Shown: positions 1-13,180, counted from the first letter of the stretch. The stretch: 64,000 nt of DNA from Diabrotica undecimpunctata (GCF_040954645.1 NC_092810.1:68694660-68758659), one strand, 5' to 3'. Notes: generated by a model not told the origin, from the sequence alone. Made by a program: numbers and translations.

Positions 1-1
1 A

Positions 2-1369
2 TATATCAGCCGATTTGGAGTGCCTTTGGAGATCCATAGTGACCAAGGCAGGAACTTCGAAAGCGATCTATTCCAAGGAATATGTGATAGACTAGGCATG
101 AAGAAAACAAGAACTACCGCGTATCATCCGCAATCGGATGGTATGGTAGAACGAATGAATAGGACAGTTGGCAAGTATTTGACAAAGATGGTGTCCGATC
201 ATCAGCGAGACTGGGACCAATACCTTCCGTTCTTCACAATGGCCTACAGATCTGCTGTTAACGAATCAACGGGCCAGACACCAGCCAGAGTCCTATTCGG
301 ACGCGAAATGCGACTACCTTGTGATCTAGAATTTGGGTGTCGACCTGGAGAAGATGTAGCAGGTGAAGATTATGTGATCGAATTACGAAGAAGAATGGAC
401 GATGTACATGAGTTGGTCCGTTCCCACCTTCAGATCGCTAGCGACCGAATGAAGAAACGGTACGATACACAAGCCGAAAAGGGTTGCTTTAAGAAGAACG
501 ACAAAGTATGGCTGTATAATCCCAAGAAGCGAAAAGGTTGTTCTCCCAAATTGCAGCAGTTTTGGGAAGGTCCATACCTCATCATGGAGAAGATCAACGA
601 TGTCATCTACCGAATAAGCAAGATTCCGAGGGGAAAGCCGATGATAGTACACCATAACCGGCTGGCGTCTTTCGAAGGTGACCACGAAGTAGATGAAGAA
701 GTGGAAGTAAACCAAGTCCAAGACGTGTCTGACCTCACGTTTGAGGAATTCATGGGTGCCTATGGAGGTACCGGTAAAGCAAGACATGGTGTTACCACTG
801 AAGAAAAGCAAGATCTACTCGCGCTCCCCGATGACTACTCGCTGGCCCTTACCATCCCGGCCAGTATCAAAGACGCACCAGGGTTGGCATCCGTCTTTCG
901 AAGGAAGTTTGGTCGAGTTGCAGAACTTCAATGCCAGGTGCCAGCTCCCGGTAAGACCTTGAAACTCCAAGATGCATCACGTTACCTTTTCTACCTGGTA
1001 ACAAAAGACACTGCCCGTGACCAACCTACCTACCGAGATGTGTGGGAAGCCTTACTTCAATTGAGAGAGCACGTACTAGAGTCCGACGTGCAAAAGTTAG
1101 CCATGCCAAAGTTGGAGTGCCGCCAATTAGATTGGAGGGTCATCCGAAATATGGTGGAGGAGATCTTTAAAGACACCGAAGTCCAGGTGTTAGTCTGTTG
1201 CAATCCGCATAGTTACTGGTGCGGAGAGAAAACCGTCCCTTGTCATTTTTATACAACTGGAAGTTGTAAAAGAGGGTCCAGTTGCCGATACCAGCATACA
1301 GTTCCGGTTTCAGTCCCGACAAGGTTCCAGGAGGAACCATCTTTTAAGAGGGGGGCAATGTTACGATAA
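2..1369 (+). CDS. Ty3/gypsy pol polyprotein, integrase C-terminal part (partial, open at the left edge)
   Basis: The frame is open from base 2, so the gene starts outside the window. Counting residues from base 20, the integrase core shows HSDQGRNF with catalytic D8 and HPQSDGMVER with E44. The 35 residues between them match the D35E spacing of retroviral-type integrases. The earlier D lies off the window. A GPY-like stretch follows (FWEGPYLI, about residues 183-190), then a tail of more than 200 residues ending in a CCCH finger: C408, C416, C422, H426 (spacing 7-5-3). The stop lies inside the 3' LTR. Integrase joins element cDNA to the host chromosome. There are no stops or frameshifts across about 1.37 kb, so this copy may be fairly young. 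The family assignment is strong; the role of the tail is unknown. Confidence 0.9.
   Translation, partial: YISRFGVPLEIHSDQGRNFESDLFQGICDRLGMKKTRTTAYHPQSDGMVERMNRTVGKYLTKMVSDHQRDWDQYLPFFTMAYRSAVNESTGQTPARVLFGREMRLPCDLEFGCRPGEDVAGEDYVIELRRRMDDVHELVRSHLQIASDRMKKRYDTQAEKGCFKKNDKVWLYNPKKRKGCSPKLQQFWEGPYLIMEKINDVIYRISKIPRGKPMIVHHNRLASFEGDHEVDEEVEVNQVQDVSDLTFEEFMGAYGGTGKARHGVTTEEKQDLLALPDDYSLALTIPASIKDAPGLASVFRRKFGRVAELQCQVPAPGKTLKLQDASRYLFYLVTKDTARDQPTYRDVWEALLQLREHVLESDVQKLAMPKLECRQLDWRVIRNMVEEIFKDTEVQVLVCCNPHSYWCGEKTVPCHFYTTGSCKRGSSCRYQHTVPVSVPTRFQEEPSFKRGAMLR
1346..1358 (+). promoter_or_regulatory. Polypurine tract before the 3' LTR
   Basis: A purine run AAGAGGGGGG sits just before the LTR start at TGTTACG. 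This is where plus-strand DNA synthesis is primed in LTR retrotransposons. It still lies within the pol reading frame. Confidence 0.6.
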
Positions 1370-1734
1370 TTATCCTGGCCTAAAATAACCGTATTATATT
1401 ATGACTAATGCTGTTCTGTTTTAGATTAGACGAGACATTTCGAATAGCTGGCATAAACTCCAAGTAATAAAAAAACTGGTTCCATTCGAATCTTCCGGAA
1501 TTAGGCCTGTCCATTCGAGGCGAAACCAGGTCAATTGAGGTCAAAATCCATGGGATTCTAGAGCAGCTGTTTTCGTATAAATATGAGGGAACTTTTATTT
1601 TGAAGACAGTTAATAAAGAAGATTCGCGCTCGTGGTATTATTGTTACGCTCGCCTACTAATAAATTATTGTATATGTAGTGATAAATAAACTTATATAAA
1701 TGATCGTGCCTTTTAATAAATTAAAGTAGGAACA
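1359..1734 (+). repeat. 3' LTR of the gypsy element (376 bp)
   Basis: The LTR begins TGTTACG and ends GGAACA, giving the short inverted ends TGTT/AACA. A TATA-like box TATAAATA lies at 1576-1583. A possible initiator CAGT follows about 27 bp later, and AATAAA at 1612-1617 can serve as the poly(A) signal. The pol stop codon is 11 bp inside. The right edge rests on the inverted ends alone, because the 5' LTR is outside the window. No target-site duplication can be checked. Confidence 0.75.
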
Positions 1735-1830
1735 ATATAATAAATTAGTAAAGACATTATAAATTAAAGACATAACAATTAATAAATTCACAACAATATG
1801 TTTTATTTGACAATATAAGAGGGATTTATG

Positions 1831-3884
<2,054 letters not shown>

Positions 3885-3887
3885 TAT

Positions 3888-3985
3888 TTCCAACTTCTTA
3901 TGGGACAATACACACAAATTAGAAACGTTTAGAAAGATTTTTAAAATCCCCGCCCATAGTGACGTCAGAATTTAGGTAGTCAATT
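3888..3985. repeat. About 98-bp repeat, copy 1 (copy 2 at 33510-33608)
   Basis: The segment from CAACTTCTTATGGGACA through GACGTCAGAATTTAGGTAG matches 33510-33608 with scattered substitutions and one small indel. Both copies lie to the right of a pogo element, outside its terminus: directly in this case, about 250 bp away in the other. It may be part of a larger interspersed repeat that pogo elements entered. Confidence 0.6.
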
Positions 3986-5405
3986 TGTAGTTTAGAAAAA
4001 CGTACTTATACAATCGAAAAGCGGTTTTAAAACATTTTGGATCGTTTGTAATGTGGAAGTTTAAATTCAGCATTTTTTAGGCATATTTCACATGCCTCAT
4101 ATTTGTTGTCAAAACTCAAAACCGAAATTTCATACTCCAGGTTTTGAAGATTAGGCTTTAACAATGGAAATTCCATAGTGACCGGTAAATGAAAGTCTTC
4201 TTCTTCTTCACTGGATTTACAACTCGGGGTGAGTCTTCGCCGCATCCACTATCGCCCTTCATCCTCTACGATCTTGCGCTTCTATTTCCCATTGTTGTAC
4301 CCCAATTCTAGATAAATCGGCTTCAACATCATCCTTCCATCTTTTCTCGGTCAGCCTACTGATCTTCTACCATCTGGTCTTTCAAAAAAAACACTGTCTT
4401 TAACACTCTGTCATCCTCTGATCGTACCACGTGACCTGCCCATCTTATTCGGTTTGCCTTGATATGTCTAACTATGTTTTCAGTTCGCTGCAGAGTCACC
4501 AATTTAGCATTGCGGCGTCTTCTCCAATCCCCTGTGAATTCATATCTTTGAGGGCCAAATATTATTCTGAGAACCTTTCTTTAAAATACTAGAAGCTTAA
4601 TGATTTCCCGCTGGTTGAGAGTCCATGTTTCACTGCCATATGTAATAATTGGGCGAATAATCGACTTGTACAGTGTTAATTTAAATTTTATTTTTAGCAG
4701 CTTCGATCTTAATAATGTTGAATGGAAGTATAATGGTCTATTTCCCGCAGCTATCCTTGCTGAGACCTCTTTTTCTATGTGGTTGTCCGCTGTGATTATC
4801 GACCCCAGGTATTTAAACTCTTTTACTACTTCGACGTTGTGATCATTAATACTGATATTCTGCCTAACTCTTGGTCTTGGATTTTTGGTTACTACCATGT
4901 ATTTCGTCTTTTCTTCATTTATTTGGAGACCCAGACTACCTGTTTCCTCCTCGAGCTGTGAAAACACCTCTCTCACGTCTCTTGTAGAATGCGTGACTGC
5001 ATCTATATCATCAGCAAAGGCCAGCAACAGTTTTGATCCTTGATCAGCAAATCCTCCTGTCAGCTCAGACGATAAATGGAAGTGGTAAATTTTATTGATC
5101 TCATAAGAACCGTAGTAATGGCAAAAATCGCGTAACGTTATTTATCTAACAGCTTTATAGAAACTGACTTCATTTGCGGCAAAATGCAAAAGTTGCATAC
5201 GAAAGTTGCACTTTTCACCTTTAAAACGCATTTTCTTGTTTAAAACATTTTTTTCTAGGACGTATAGATTCTTGGGGTAAATCGATGTTTATCGCCCCCC
5301 CCCCCGTGTCGAGGGGAGTTTTAGGGGGATCCCGGGGGTATGAGTGGCAAACTTTTTTGCATCTTTTTTGGGGTCCCAAAATTTGGCAAAAATATATTGG
5401 CTTCA
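3986..5405. mobile_element. Foldback (giant-hairpin) element, copy 1, half only
   Basis: 3986-4196 and 5073-5405 match the centre and right arm of the full palindromic element at 40535-42107. Shared landmarks are AAAACGTACTT, a stretch near GAAATTTCAT, the ATTTTATTGATCT segment and the end block around TTTTTTGGGGTCC. The left arm is missing. Within the right arm about 200 bp are deleted near 5230. An RTE-like LINE lies inside at 4197-5072. It has no coding capacity. Confidence 0.7.
4197..5072 (-). pseudogene. RTE-like LINE, 5'-truncated reverse transcriptase, inserted in foldback copy 1
   Basis: On the minus strand the relic starts just before the RT active site LLAFADDIDAV (near 5030). It continues through the RT thumb (FKYLGSIITAD, IIRPIITYGSETWTL) and, after frameshifts near 4580, through RWKDDVEADL and AAKTHPEL. 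That tail is usual for RTE-like endonuclease-RT proteins. It ends in a GAAGAAGAAGAAG tail at 4197-4209, the short tandem 3' tail of RTE elements. Flanks TAAATGAAAGT (4186-4196) and TAAATGGAAGT (5073-5083) are an 11-bp target-site duplication with one mismatch. The uninterrupted foldback copy at about 41535 confirms the empty site. Confidence 0.85.
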
Positions 5406-6011
5406 TTTATTTACAAATAAAATCAAATTATCGATTCCACTAACTTTAAATAATGTCTTAACTAACTAATTATTTGTAACACATCAATTTCGTAATAATT
5501 ACACTTGTTATTCTGAATCAATCCGAAAATCGTTTCATTGTTTTTAACGAGCCTATACAAGCCATAACGAGCCTCTTAGATACATACAGAGAAAAAAAAA
5601 TGAACAAAAGAATGTTTATTTTAAATTTATTTGACATGAACGGAAGATGTTAATTAAGCGCTGTTTGTATACAAACTCATGTTACATTTCTAAAGAAAAA
5701 CAGGTCGTATTTAAGAATGCACTTCCACTTTGTTGAACAGATGTGACGGAAATATTACAATTTCATGTAATAATAAGTCGGCTTCTTGTAAATACATCTG
5801 GAAGTTAGTAATTACTCCAATTATTGTGAAAAATGAGAAAAACAAAAAGAATAATACATATTGTTTATAAAAATTGTTTTTTTTTTGTCGAAAAGCATGC
5901 TCACAATACTGAATATTTTATTTTTGACGTTATTGTATGAAGTACTGACTTTCTTAGAAAAACAAAGGTTTAATGCTATTTCTACGTTATTTTGAACGTC
6001 AACTATTTATA
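5406..6011. other. No recognisable feature
   Basis: AT-rich sequence without an open reading frame or repeat that I can name. Confidence 0.5.
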
Positions 6012-7689
6012 CAGGTTGAGTCATAACTATTGGGACATAGACTAAGGACAGGTTATTTGGACCAAAATATGGCTATTGGGCCAAATATGCCTTAATAAAA
6101 TGTTGCTGAGAAAAAAGATACAGGGTGTTAAAGTTAATTTTTGTTTTTCGTTTTTTGCTAATAGTTTCCCTGTATATTTATAAATTGCTATCAAAATTGG
6201 CACAGAGGCATAATCTTAGACAAGAAATAGTATTTTATTTACAATTCCACTATCAAATACCAAACTAATAAACAAAGTTGCAACTAACGTAAGGTTTCCG
6301 TTTTGACGATAAATCAAAACTAAACACACTTTAACTTAAAAGAACTCACAAAAACTGAAACTAAATGTTCTACATAGTCTCCTCCGCTTTCTATGCCTTT
6401 TCTAATTCTTTTTATAAAGGATTTTCGGACGTTAAAAAAAATATTATTCTGTCCCCTTATAAGATTAGCTGCATTTTGAATGTATCTCCAAAGTTCGTCT
6501 CGTGTATTAATTTCATTGGCATCTCCATTTAAATTCGGAGGAAGAACATAAGGCCCTAGTAGTTGGTCGCCTATAATGCCACACCAAATATTCAATTTAA
6601 ACTCATGCACTTCTTCTTCCCAATAATGACTATTTCGCCAATTAAAAACCCCTCGTCTGGTAAAAGTTGCTTCTTCGGTGAACATAATATTCTTAATAAA
6701 GTGTCTGTCATTGCGATGTTTATTCAGAATACGTTGGCAAAACTGTAACCGTCGTGGAAGATCTGTTGGAAGTAAATTTTGAAGAGGATGGAGGTTCTTT
6801 TTTTTTAGAATTCTAACAATAGACGACTGACTTACTCCTGTTGCTGCTGATAGATGTCGTGAACTTATTTCAGGATTTCCATCTACTCGAACCAAAAGTT
6901 CATCTTCTTGATTAGGTGTGATTTGTTTCGGTCGACCACCCCGATTTTTAGTGTGAAATGACCCAGTTTCACCTAAACTACGATATTTGTGGTATTTTTG
7001 GTATTTTGTTGGTATATTCCATACCTTCTGGCTGCCGAGCGACCGCAAAAATTTTCTTGTCCGTATACGCAAATCATATCTCGCATTTCTTCATTAGTAA
7101 AATGATTGTGACGAGGCATTTCAATCAAAAAAAGTAATGATTACTTTTAAAAAATGCAACATTACACTACACTGTCACATCAAAAATAATTTACTCCAAA
7201 CACAGTCCAAAGCATACTTTTCATAAATGAAATAATATTTGAAATCCTTTTTTAAGACTCTAAGCAGTTCGACTGCGTTTTTATCGAAAACGTTTGAAAT
7301 TATCATGTTTAAACAAGAGTACCAATTTTACGCAAAAATGATGTTTACGTCATATTTTCTAATAGAAATTACTACAAAGTTTCATCAGAAAAAGTTTAGA
7401 CTCAATTTGATCATTAGGAATGATCCACGTGGCGCCCTCTATGACAAAACGTAAAATTGTAAATAAAATACTATTTCTTGTCTAAGATTATGCCTCTGTG
7501 CCAATTTTGATAGCAATTTATAAATATACAGGGAAACTATTAGCAAAAAACGAAAAACAAAAATTAACTTTAACACCCTGTATCTTTTTTCTCAGCAAAA
7601 TTTTATTAAGGCATATTTGGCCCAATAGCCATATTTTGGTCCAAATAACCTGTCCTTAGTCTATGTCCCAATAGTTATGACTCACCCTG
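6012..7689 (-). mobile_element. Mariner-like element with very long terminal inverted repeats
   Basis: The ends CAGG(T/G)TGAGTCATAAC are inverted copies flanked by TA (6010-6011 and 7690-7691). The inverted repeats run about 235 bp each (6012-6246 and 7456-7689) and differ at only a few bases. The element is 1678 bp and carries a broken transposase on the minus strand. TA duplication, size and protein place it in the IS630/Tc1/mariner superfamily. Confidence 0.9.
6320..7119 (-). pseudogene. Mariner-like transposase with internal deletion
   Basis: The likely native start is the ATG at 7119 (MPRHNHFTNEEMRDM), which shifts frame near 7010-7040 into the longer frame. The helix-turn-helix region reads RGGRPKQITPNQEDELL and ISSRHLSAATGVSQSSIVRIL. 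The first catalytic motif is MFTEEATF, with E where D is expected. After IWCGIIGDQLLGPYVLPPNLNGD the protein jumps straight to the C-terminal VRKSFIKRI block. The segment with the second and third catalytic acids (HDGAPAH and WPARSPDL in relatives) is missing. The protein is certainly inactive. Stop near 6320. Confidence 0.85.
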
Positions 7690-7929
7690 TATACAAGTAC
7701 CTCATTATTTTCGTCACTAGTTGTCGATTGCATTGTATTTTATTTCTTTCAATACAAATTAAACGGGATATAGATATAGATAATATGCACCAGAGTGATT
7801 CAGTTGCAGTAAAAAAGTCCCACTGATAATAAAAATTGAAGAGATCTCTAAAGAGGTCAACATTCTAAAAGATAAGAATACATATATGATTATAAATTGA
7901 CGCCTACTCAAATTTTCTCACCATTCCCA

Positions 7930-8455
7930 ACCTTGAAGGATAGGCTCTGCAGTTTATGGCACCAATTTACCACTCCTTTGGAATATGAAGACAAAACGAT
8001 AAAATTAATTAAAAGACCGAAGAAATATTTGTCTCTAAAATACGTCATACACGTATCTTAGTTAAGATGTACTTTACTGGAATTGAGATTACGGAAACAG
8101 AAGTTGAAAAATCACTCTCAGAATACAGAAAAAAATATAAGTGAAAAAAGCACCTAAATAAACAGTTTTAATTGAAAATCTAAGTGTTCAACTTGTGACG
8201 TAATAGACAGTATAAACCATTTCCTTATTGACTGTCCTAAATATGCCATTGAAAAACGTGTATATGGCATCCCAAAAACTTGCAAACTTAACTTGGAAAT
8301 AATTTTGACTACCGAAAACTAATAGGGTATCTATTATAAATATGTTGTATAAAATTCATTCATGTAAGTACAGTTAATCGCATTTAAATATACTCTATTC
8401 GTTATGTCGCTAATATCCTTCGGAAGGATGCGGTTTTTTGTTTTAAATAAAAAAA
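7930..8455 (+). pseudogene. I-clade LINE, C-terminal end and 3' UTR
   Basis: At about 8180-8240 one frame reads a CCHC knuckle, CSTCDVIDSINHFLIDC (C-x2-C-x7-H-x4-C), followed by PKYAIEK. This is the C-terminal zinc finger of I/R1-type LINE ORF2 proteins. Upstream, LKDRLCSLWHQF with KLIKR resembles the region between RNase H and the finger. Downstream GGAAGGATGCGGTTTTTT then AAATAAAAAAA at about 8450 looks like the 3' end. The rest of ORF2 is absent. It is joined directly to RTE-like sequence on its right. Confidence 0.5.
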
Positions 8456-8530
8456 TTTTTAATGTAAGAAACATCATACAAAACGCCAGAAAATATCAGA
8501 TCCCGACATTAATATGATGTGTTGATTATA
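8456..8530 (+). pseudogene. RTE-like LINE RT fragment, left part (right part at 10134-10275)
   Basis: The frame reads NVRNIIQNARKYQ, then CVDY at 8516-8528. It resumes across the Tc1 element as TKAFDTVRWEKL at 10134, so the RT motif DYTKAFD is cut exactly at the TA where the Tc1 element landed. There is one stop (TGA) just before CVDY. Confidence 0.75.
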
Positions 8531-10131
8531 CACTCGCGATCATAAAATCCGGGTCATCTTGAAAATTTCAAGTTTCTTCAATATTTTTGCCTCTGGTGCA
8601 GTAATAACCTTTTTTTTGGCTAATGTATTTTTTATTTGTCATCAATGTTTGTTTTGAAAGAAAAAAAATGGTTTTTTATTGTTTTTATTGAAAAAAAAAC
8701 AGAAAACAAATCAAATTGTTGATAAAACAGACATACGAAAAAATATGGAAAATACAGAATGTGGTAAAAAATCAGTGAAATTTCAATGACCAATATTGTG
8801 TGTTGCCTCCCCTTGCTCTAATAACCTCTTGCAGACGACGGGGCATACTCTCAATTTTTCTCCGGATTACATGTTGTGGTATGTTATTCCACTCACTCAC
8901 TAACAGATCCTTAAGCTCCTGTGCGTTGTTAGGAGGAGGTGTATGGGTTTGAATACGTTTTTTCAAATCGTCCCAGAGATGTTCGATGGGATTCAGGTCC
9001 GGAGACCTAGCTGGCCAGGCTACCCTCGTAATTACAACTTCGTCCAAGCATTATATACTGATCCTGGCAACGTGCGATCGCACGTTGTCCTGCATAAAAA
9101 CGGCGTTTTCTCCAAGACCTGCCATGTTGGGCATACCATGTTCTTCCGGAATCTCCGTAATGTACCTTCGTGCAGTTAGGGACCCATTTTCGATGAAGGG
9201 TAATTCTGTGTGGAAGTCGGAAGATATACCTCCCCAAGCCATGACCGAGCCTCCACCAAATGGCATTCTTGGAGCAATGCAAGCTTGTGAAAATCGTTCA
9301 CCGGTTCTCCTCCAAACTCTTCCACGTCCATCGGATCCAGTTAGTCAGAAACGGGATTCATCTGAGAATAACACTTTGCTACAATCGTTAATTTCCCAAT
9401 GCGCGTATTGTCGAGCAAAAGCTAGTCGTGCAACTCGAGGCACCCGGCGAAGTGGCGGTCCTCTAGCCATTACCCGAGAAAATAGTCAAGAAGAACGAAG
9501 TCTTCTTCTGACTGTTGCAACACTAAAATTGCGATTTCGTACTTACTCTAGACGATTTTAATGCATAACCGCTGTTGAGGTCCGGTTTTCTAAAGACTGA
9601 AACACAAGGAAACGGTCATCTAGTGCCGTGGTCGTTGTTCTTCGTCCAGAGCCAGGTCGCCTGGTTAGCAAACTTGCCTCCTGAAAGCGTTGAAGCACTC
9701 GTTGAACCGTAGAAAGGCTTACGCCAACAGTTCTTGCGACTTGCCGTTGGGTGTGACCGTCTTCCACAAGTGCAACAATTTGTGCCGTTTCAACAGTCAA
9801 AGGCATTTTTGTCAAAAAATAAACACTAATAATGGCACTAATAAACACTAATGGTGGCAATAATAAACGTTTGTCCGTTGAATTTTAACAGAAAGTCGAA
9901 GCACAAACGAGACATTTAAAACAAGCGGAGTTACAGGTAGCGTTCATTTTGGGAAGTGTGCACTTTACTGCGAAATTGGCACTATTGGAATTCTTTGTTA
10001 CAAAGGAAACCGCAACAATTCTCAGAAACATGCATTAGTTTGTATTTGTGTTATTATTATTTACGATAAAGCTCGTTAAAAATGAAATATCGGTGATTTT
10101 CAAGGTGACCCGGATTTTATGATCGCGAATG
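8531..10131 (-). mobile_element. Tc1-like DD34E transposon (1601 bp)
   Basis: The inverted ends CA(C/T)TCGCGATCATAAAATCC lie at 8531 and 10131 and are flanked by TA (8529-8530, 10132-10133). The ends stay similar for about 35 bp. One transposase gene runs on the minus strand. The insertion splits an RTE-like reverse transcriptase at its DYTKAFD motif, so it is younger than that LINE. Confidence 0.95.
8772..9806 (-). pseudogene. Tc1 transposase, full length with five in-frame stops
   Basis: A single frame from ATG 9806 to the stop at 8772 encodes 344 residues, the usual Tc1 length. It begins MPLTVETAQIVALVEDG. The paired helix-turn-helix domains include QRQVARTVGVSLSTVQRVL and GRRTTTTALDDRF. 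The catalytic motifs are VLFSDESRF (D1), FMQDNVRSH (D2) and NPIEHLWDDLKK (E), with 34 residues between D2 and E. Five nonsense codons interrupt it: after AVMH, after RLE, after RSS, after DESRF and after ARISI. I see no frameshift. Point mutation alone has inactivated it. Confidence 0.92.
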
Positions 10132-10133
10132 TA

Positions 10134-10275
10134 CAAAGGCCTTTGATACTGTTAGATGGGAGAAACTATGAAATATATTGACGACAGTAGGTGTACCTAA
10201 ACAGTTGACTCACCTTATTAGCAAAGTGTATCAAGATAAAGAGAATATCGTCCGCTCCATCCGCGAATCAAAATC
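10134..10275 (+). pseudogene. RTE-like LINE RT fragment, right part
   Basis: It continues the RT palm as TKAFDTVRWEKL, a stop, then LTTVGVPKQLTHLISKVYQ and ENIVR. It is the 3' partner of 8456-8530, separated by the Tc1 element. Homology fades after about 10275. Confidence 0.75.
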
Positions 10276-10401
10276 CCACTGTCAGAAATGTTCGCACCAA
10301 TTCCCGCTAACCCCCACTTCGAGATGATGTCGAAAGCTCGGCATAACGGGAATCAACGCTGTTCAACCTCGGAAAACTGCTGAGTTTAATATTCATTTTT
10401 G

Positions 10402-10403
<2 letters not shown>

Positions 10404-10488
<85 letters not shown>
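10404..10488. repeat. (TA)n microsatellite
   Basis: An uninterrupted TA dinucleotide run of about 42 units. Confidence 0.95.
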
Positions 10489-10490
<2 letters not shown>

Positions 10491-11339
10491 ATTATTATTA
10501 TATAGGATTAAACACAATATTCTTTTTGAAAAGTCATGTAAAAAAATCTTCAAAGGCATTTAGAAAAAAATCATATACTAAAATGTTATGCAAAACATCC
10601 TTTGATACAATCAGATCATAATTTTATATGTAAGCAGGTTAAAATTTATACCAAACTATCACTTGGTTGACTGAAAAAGTAAAAGTAAAAATTCTTCTAT
10701 GGACCTCGCGAAATAATTAGATTAACTCAGATAATAAAACAAAACAAACAAAACTTATATAATTGATTTTTATCGTCACTGGACAAATAGAAAGATGGTT
10801 ATGGTTCAACACCTTAAGCGTTTCAGTCATCTGTTTTGCTCTATTCATTAGTATTTATTGAAATGATTGCCTTGTTTAGAATATTGATCTCGTCTTTTTA
10901 TTATTGTATGGTGTGCAATTATTCTAAGATATCAGAGAAAGTGAAGGTGAAACCATACACCAGTTAAATTGCCATTACAATTGAACAGAGGCGTATCTCA
11001 GCTGGTCAATATGTAAGAAAAATGTCTGTCGTAGTATGGCAATAATTGATGTACTCGTTACGAAGAGTCATTGTACATGCGCCATCAGTCAATTTATATG
11101 AATTAAAGTCAAACGTATGTCATCGATATGGGAATTAGCATATGGCAAATTAATCAGAGGTTAGAATATTAATTGGAGTTTAGAATATTATTGTTTTTAC
11201 AGAAAATACTGTTATTTAGCAAATTTTACGTATCTTCGATAGTTTTGTACTTATTTTGAAAAAAAAAGATGGTATTTTTAAAAATTTCTAAAATCTTTTT
11301 TTCTGTAACTGTAACCATAATTTTTTTCAAAATTATTTA
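10489..11339. other. No recognisable feature
   Basis: AT-rich sequence, probably intronic. I see no coding frame, inverted ends or familiar repeat. Confidence 0.5.
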
Positions 11340-11344
11340 TTTCT

Positions 11345-11560
11345 AATTGTTTAATCTTTTGGATCCCATTCCTCCTCCTCTATCCTTTATCCATCGTAAG
11401 GATGTGGTGACGCTATGGTATTTGACGAATGGATGCTATCCATTCTTCTCTTTCCTGGGCCCGGTGTGCTACCTCAGACAGAGAGTAACCGGTAGCGCAC
11501 TTTATTTGGTCTGACCATCGGAGTGGCGTTCTTCATCGAGTTCTTTTATCATCTTTTACA
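11345..11560 (-). pseudogene. RTE-like LINE, C-terminal tail
   Basis: On the minus strand the frame gives LRWSDQIKCATGYSLSEVAH then RAQEREEWIASIRQI. This is the R-W-x-D...AQxRxxW pattern at the end of RTE-like endonuclease-RT proteins. Only this tail is present, with a purine-rich GAGGAGGAGGAATGG end near 11365. Confidence 0.55.
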
Positions 11561-13180
11561 GCGGAAAAACTAAAATCCAGATACTGTAACGATACGATCG
11601 TTAATAGTCTAACACTTCGAACATTAGCAAAACCTCTCAAATAATGAAACCGAATCCCTACATAGCTACTAATTCGCCGCCGTAAAAGTAGGCAATTTAT
11701 AATACAATTTATCGATTTACAATAGTATCGATTTCCTTGTCATTAAAGGGACAACGAATACTGGCCAGGGGCCATGTTCATTTTAGAACAGAACTTCAAG
11801 AAGTAATGAGTTAAGTTATCACGGCAGGCAGAACTTACGAGATATTGGAATAATTTTTAAGTTATTTATGGGTTTTTGGAAATGTGAAATTTGAGTTTGA
11901 ATAAGTATTTAGTTTATGTATCGTTTTATTTAGAAAATTACGTTGTTTTATGGGAAAATCACTCCGAGGTTCTGGTAAGTACTTTCAATACACGTACATC
12001 TTCCATTTAAACTTGCCAGTTCTCAATCATTTAAATCTTCTCACCTTATTATACCTATCCAAAAATCATTCTTATTTTTTTTTATATACATATATAAGTA
12101 AATTCCAGCATGGAAATATTAAATATTTCAGTCAAGGTCACTTAATGACCAATATATTCCAGTTTTTGTCATGTGAACAAAAACTATAAGTATATGAAGA
12201 CAGAACAAAAAGATTTTTTTTTCTGTTCTTTTATAGCCTGCCGGCTCCAATCATTGGATTTATCTTTGTATTTTTTGGGAGAAGAATATTTTTAATTTTG
12301 GATTTGGGAAGAAGACTTTATCTTGGGAAGAATTTTAGTTTGATTTTCTGGTTGGTCTACCGTCCGTGGCAGATAGAAAGAACATAGGCTAATCCATCCT
12401 AGAGCCCATCCACTACCTGGACCCTGGACAGCGGATTAGGGAACTGCCTTTCCAGCAAAAGGGTTACTAAGGGCATTTACTTTTTAGTTAAAGCTGTTAA
12501 TAATTCAAATTTAAATTTTTTTATATTACATATTATATCCTCGGATACTTAGGCCTTCAGCCTAAGTGGGTTACGAAACAGATTTGTGCACAATCCCTGG
12601 TTAGTACCCTCAACTATTTGAATCCTTTCAATTGCTTTAATTTTGTAATTCCTTATTTACTTTAAATTTATCTATTTATTAATATTTTATATTACACTTA
12701 ATAGATTGTCAGGATATATTATCCAATTTTATGGTAATTTGTATATACCCTCATGTATCAGGTTGATGTATGTATTGTTCTAGTGTCTTAACTGACTAGT
12801 CTCAGATTTTTGAACTGCCCTTTTTGTAACTTATATAAGTATTTAATTATTTTCTAATATTTTAATTACTATTTACTCCAAGTGAGTTATCCTAAACAGT
12901 AATCCCAGATCATTTTATCTCATTGTTAGAGAACTGAGTAGACCAATTTTTGTATATAATTATATTTTGGGTCATATTTTTAGGTAACTGTTTTTTTCTT
13001 GTGAATATGTACTTTGGGAATATATTTTAATAATTGTTTAGTATATATAAGTATAGGGTTGGGATAGTACATAAGATTGGAATATAGTGTATAAAGCATT
13101 TCTGATTTTTATTTGTTTCGTATCATTTATTTTTCAGTTAGTATATAATTACATATATCCCAAATTGGAGTGATATTCAA
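11561..13180. other. No firm feature; may hold an LTR ending near 13186
   Basis: I find no coding frame. If the primer-binding site at 13190 is real, an LTR should end at about CA 13186, but I cannot locate its start. Confidence 0.3.
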
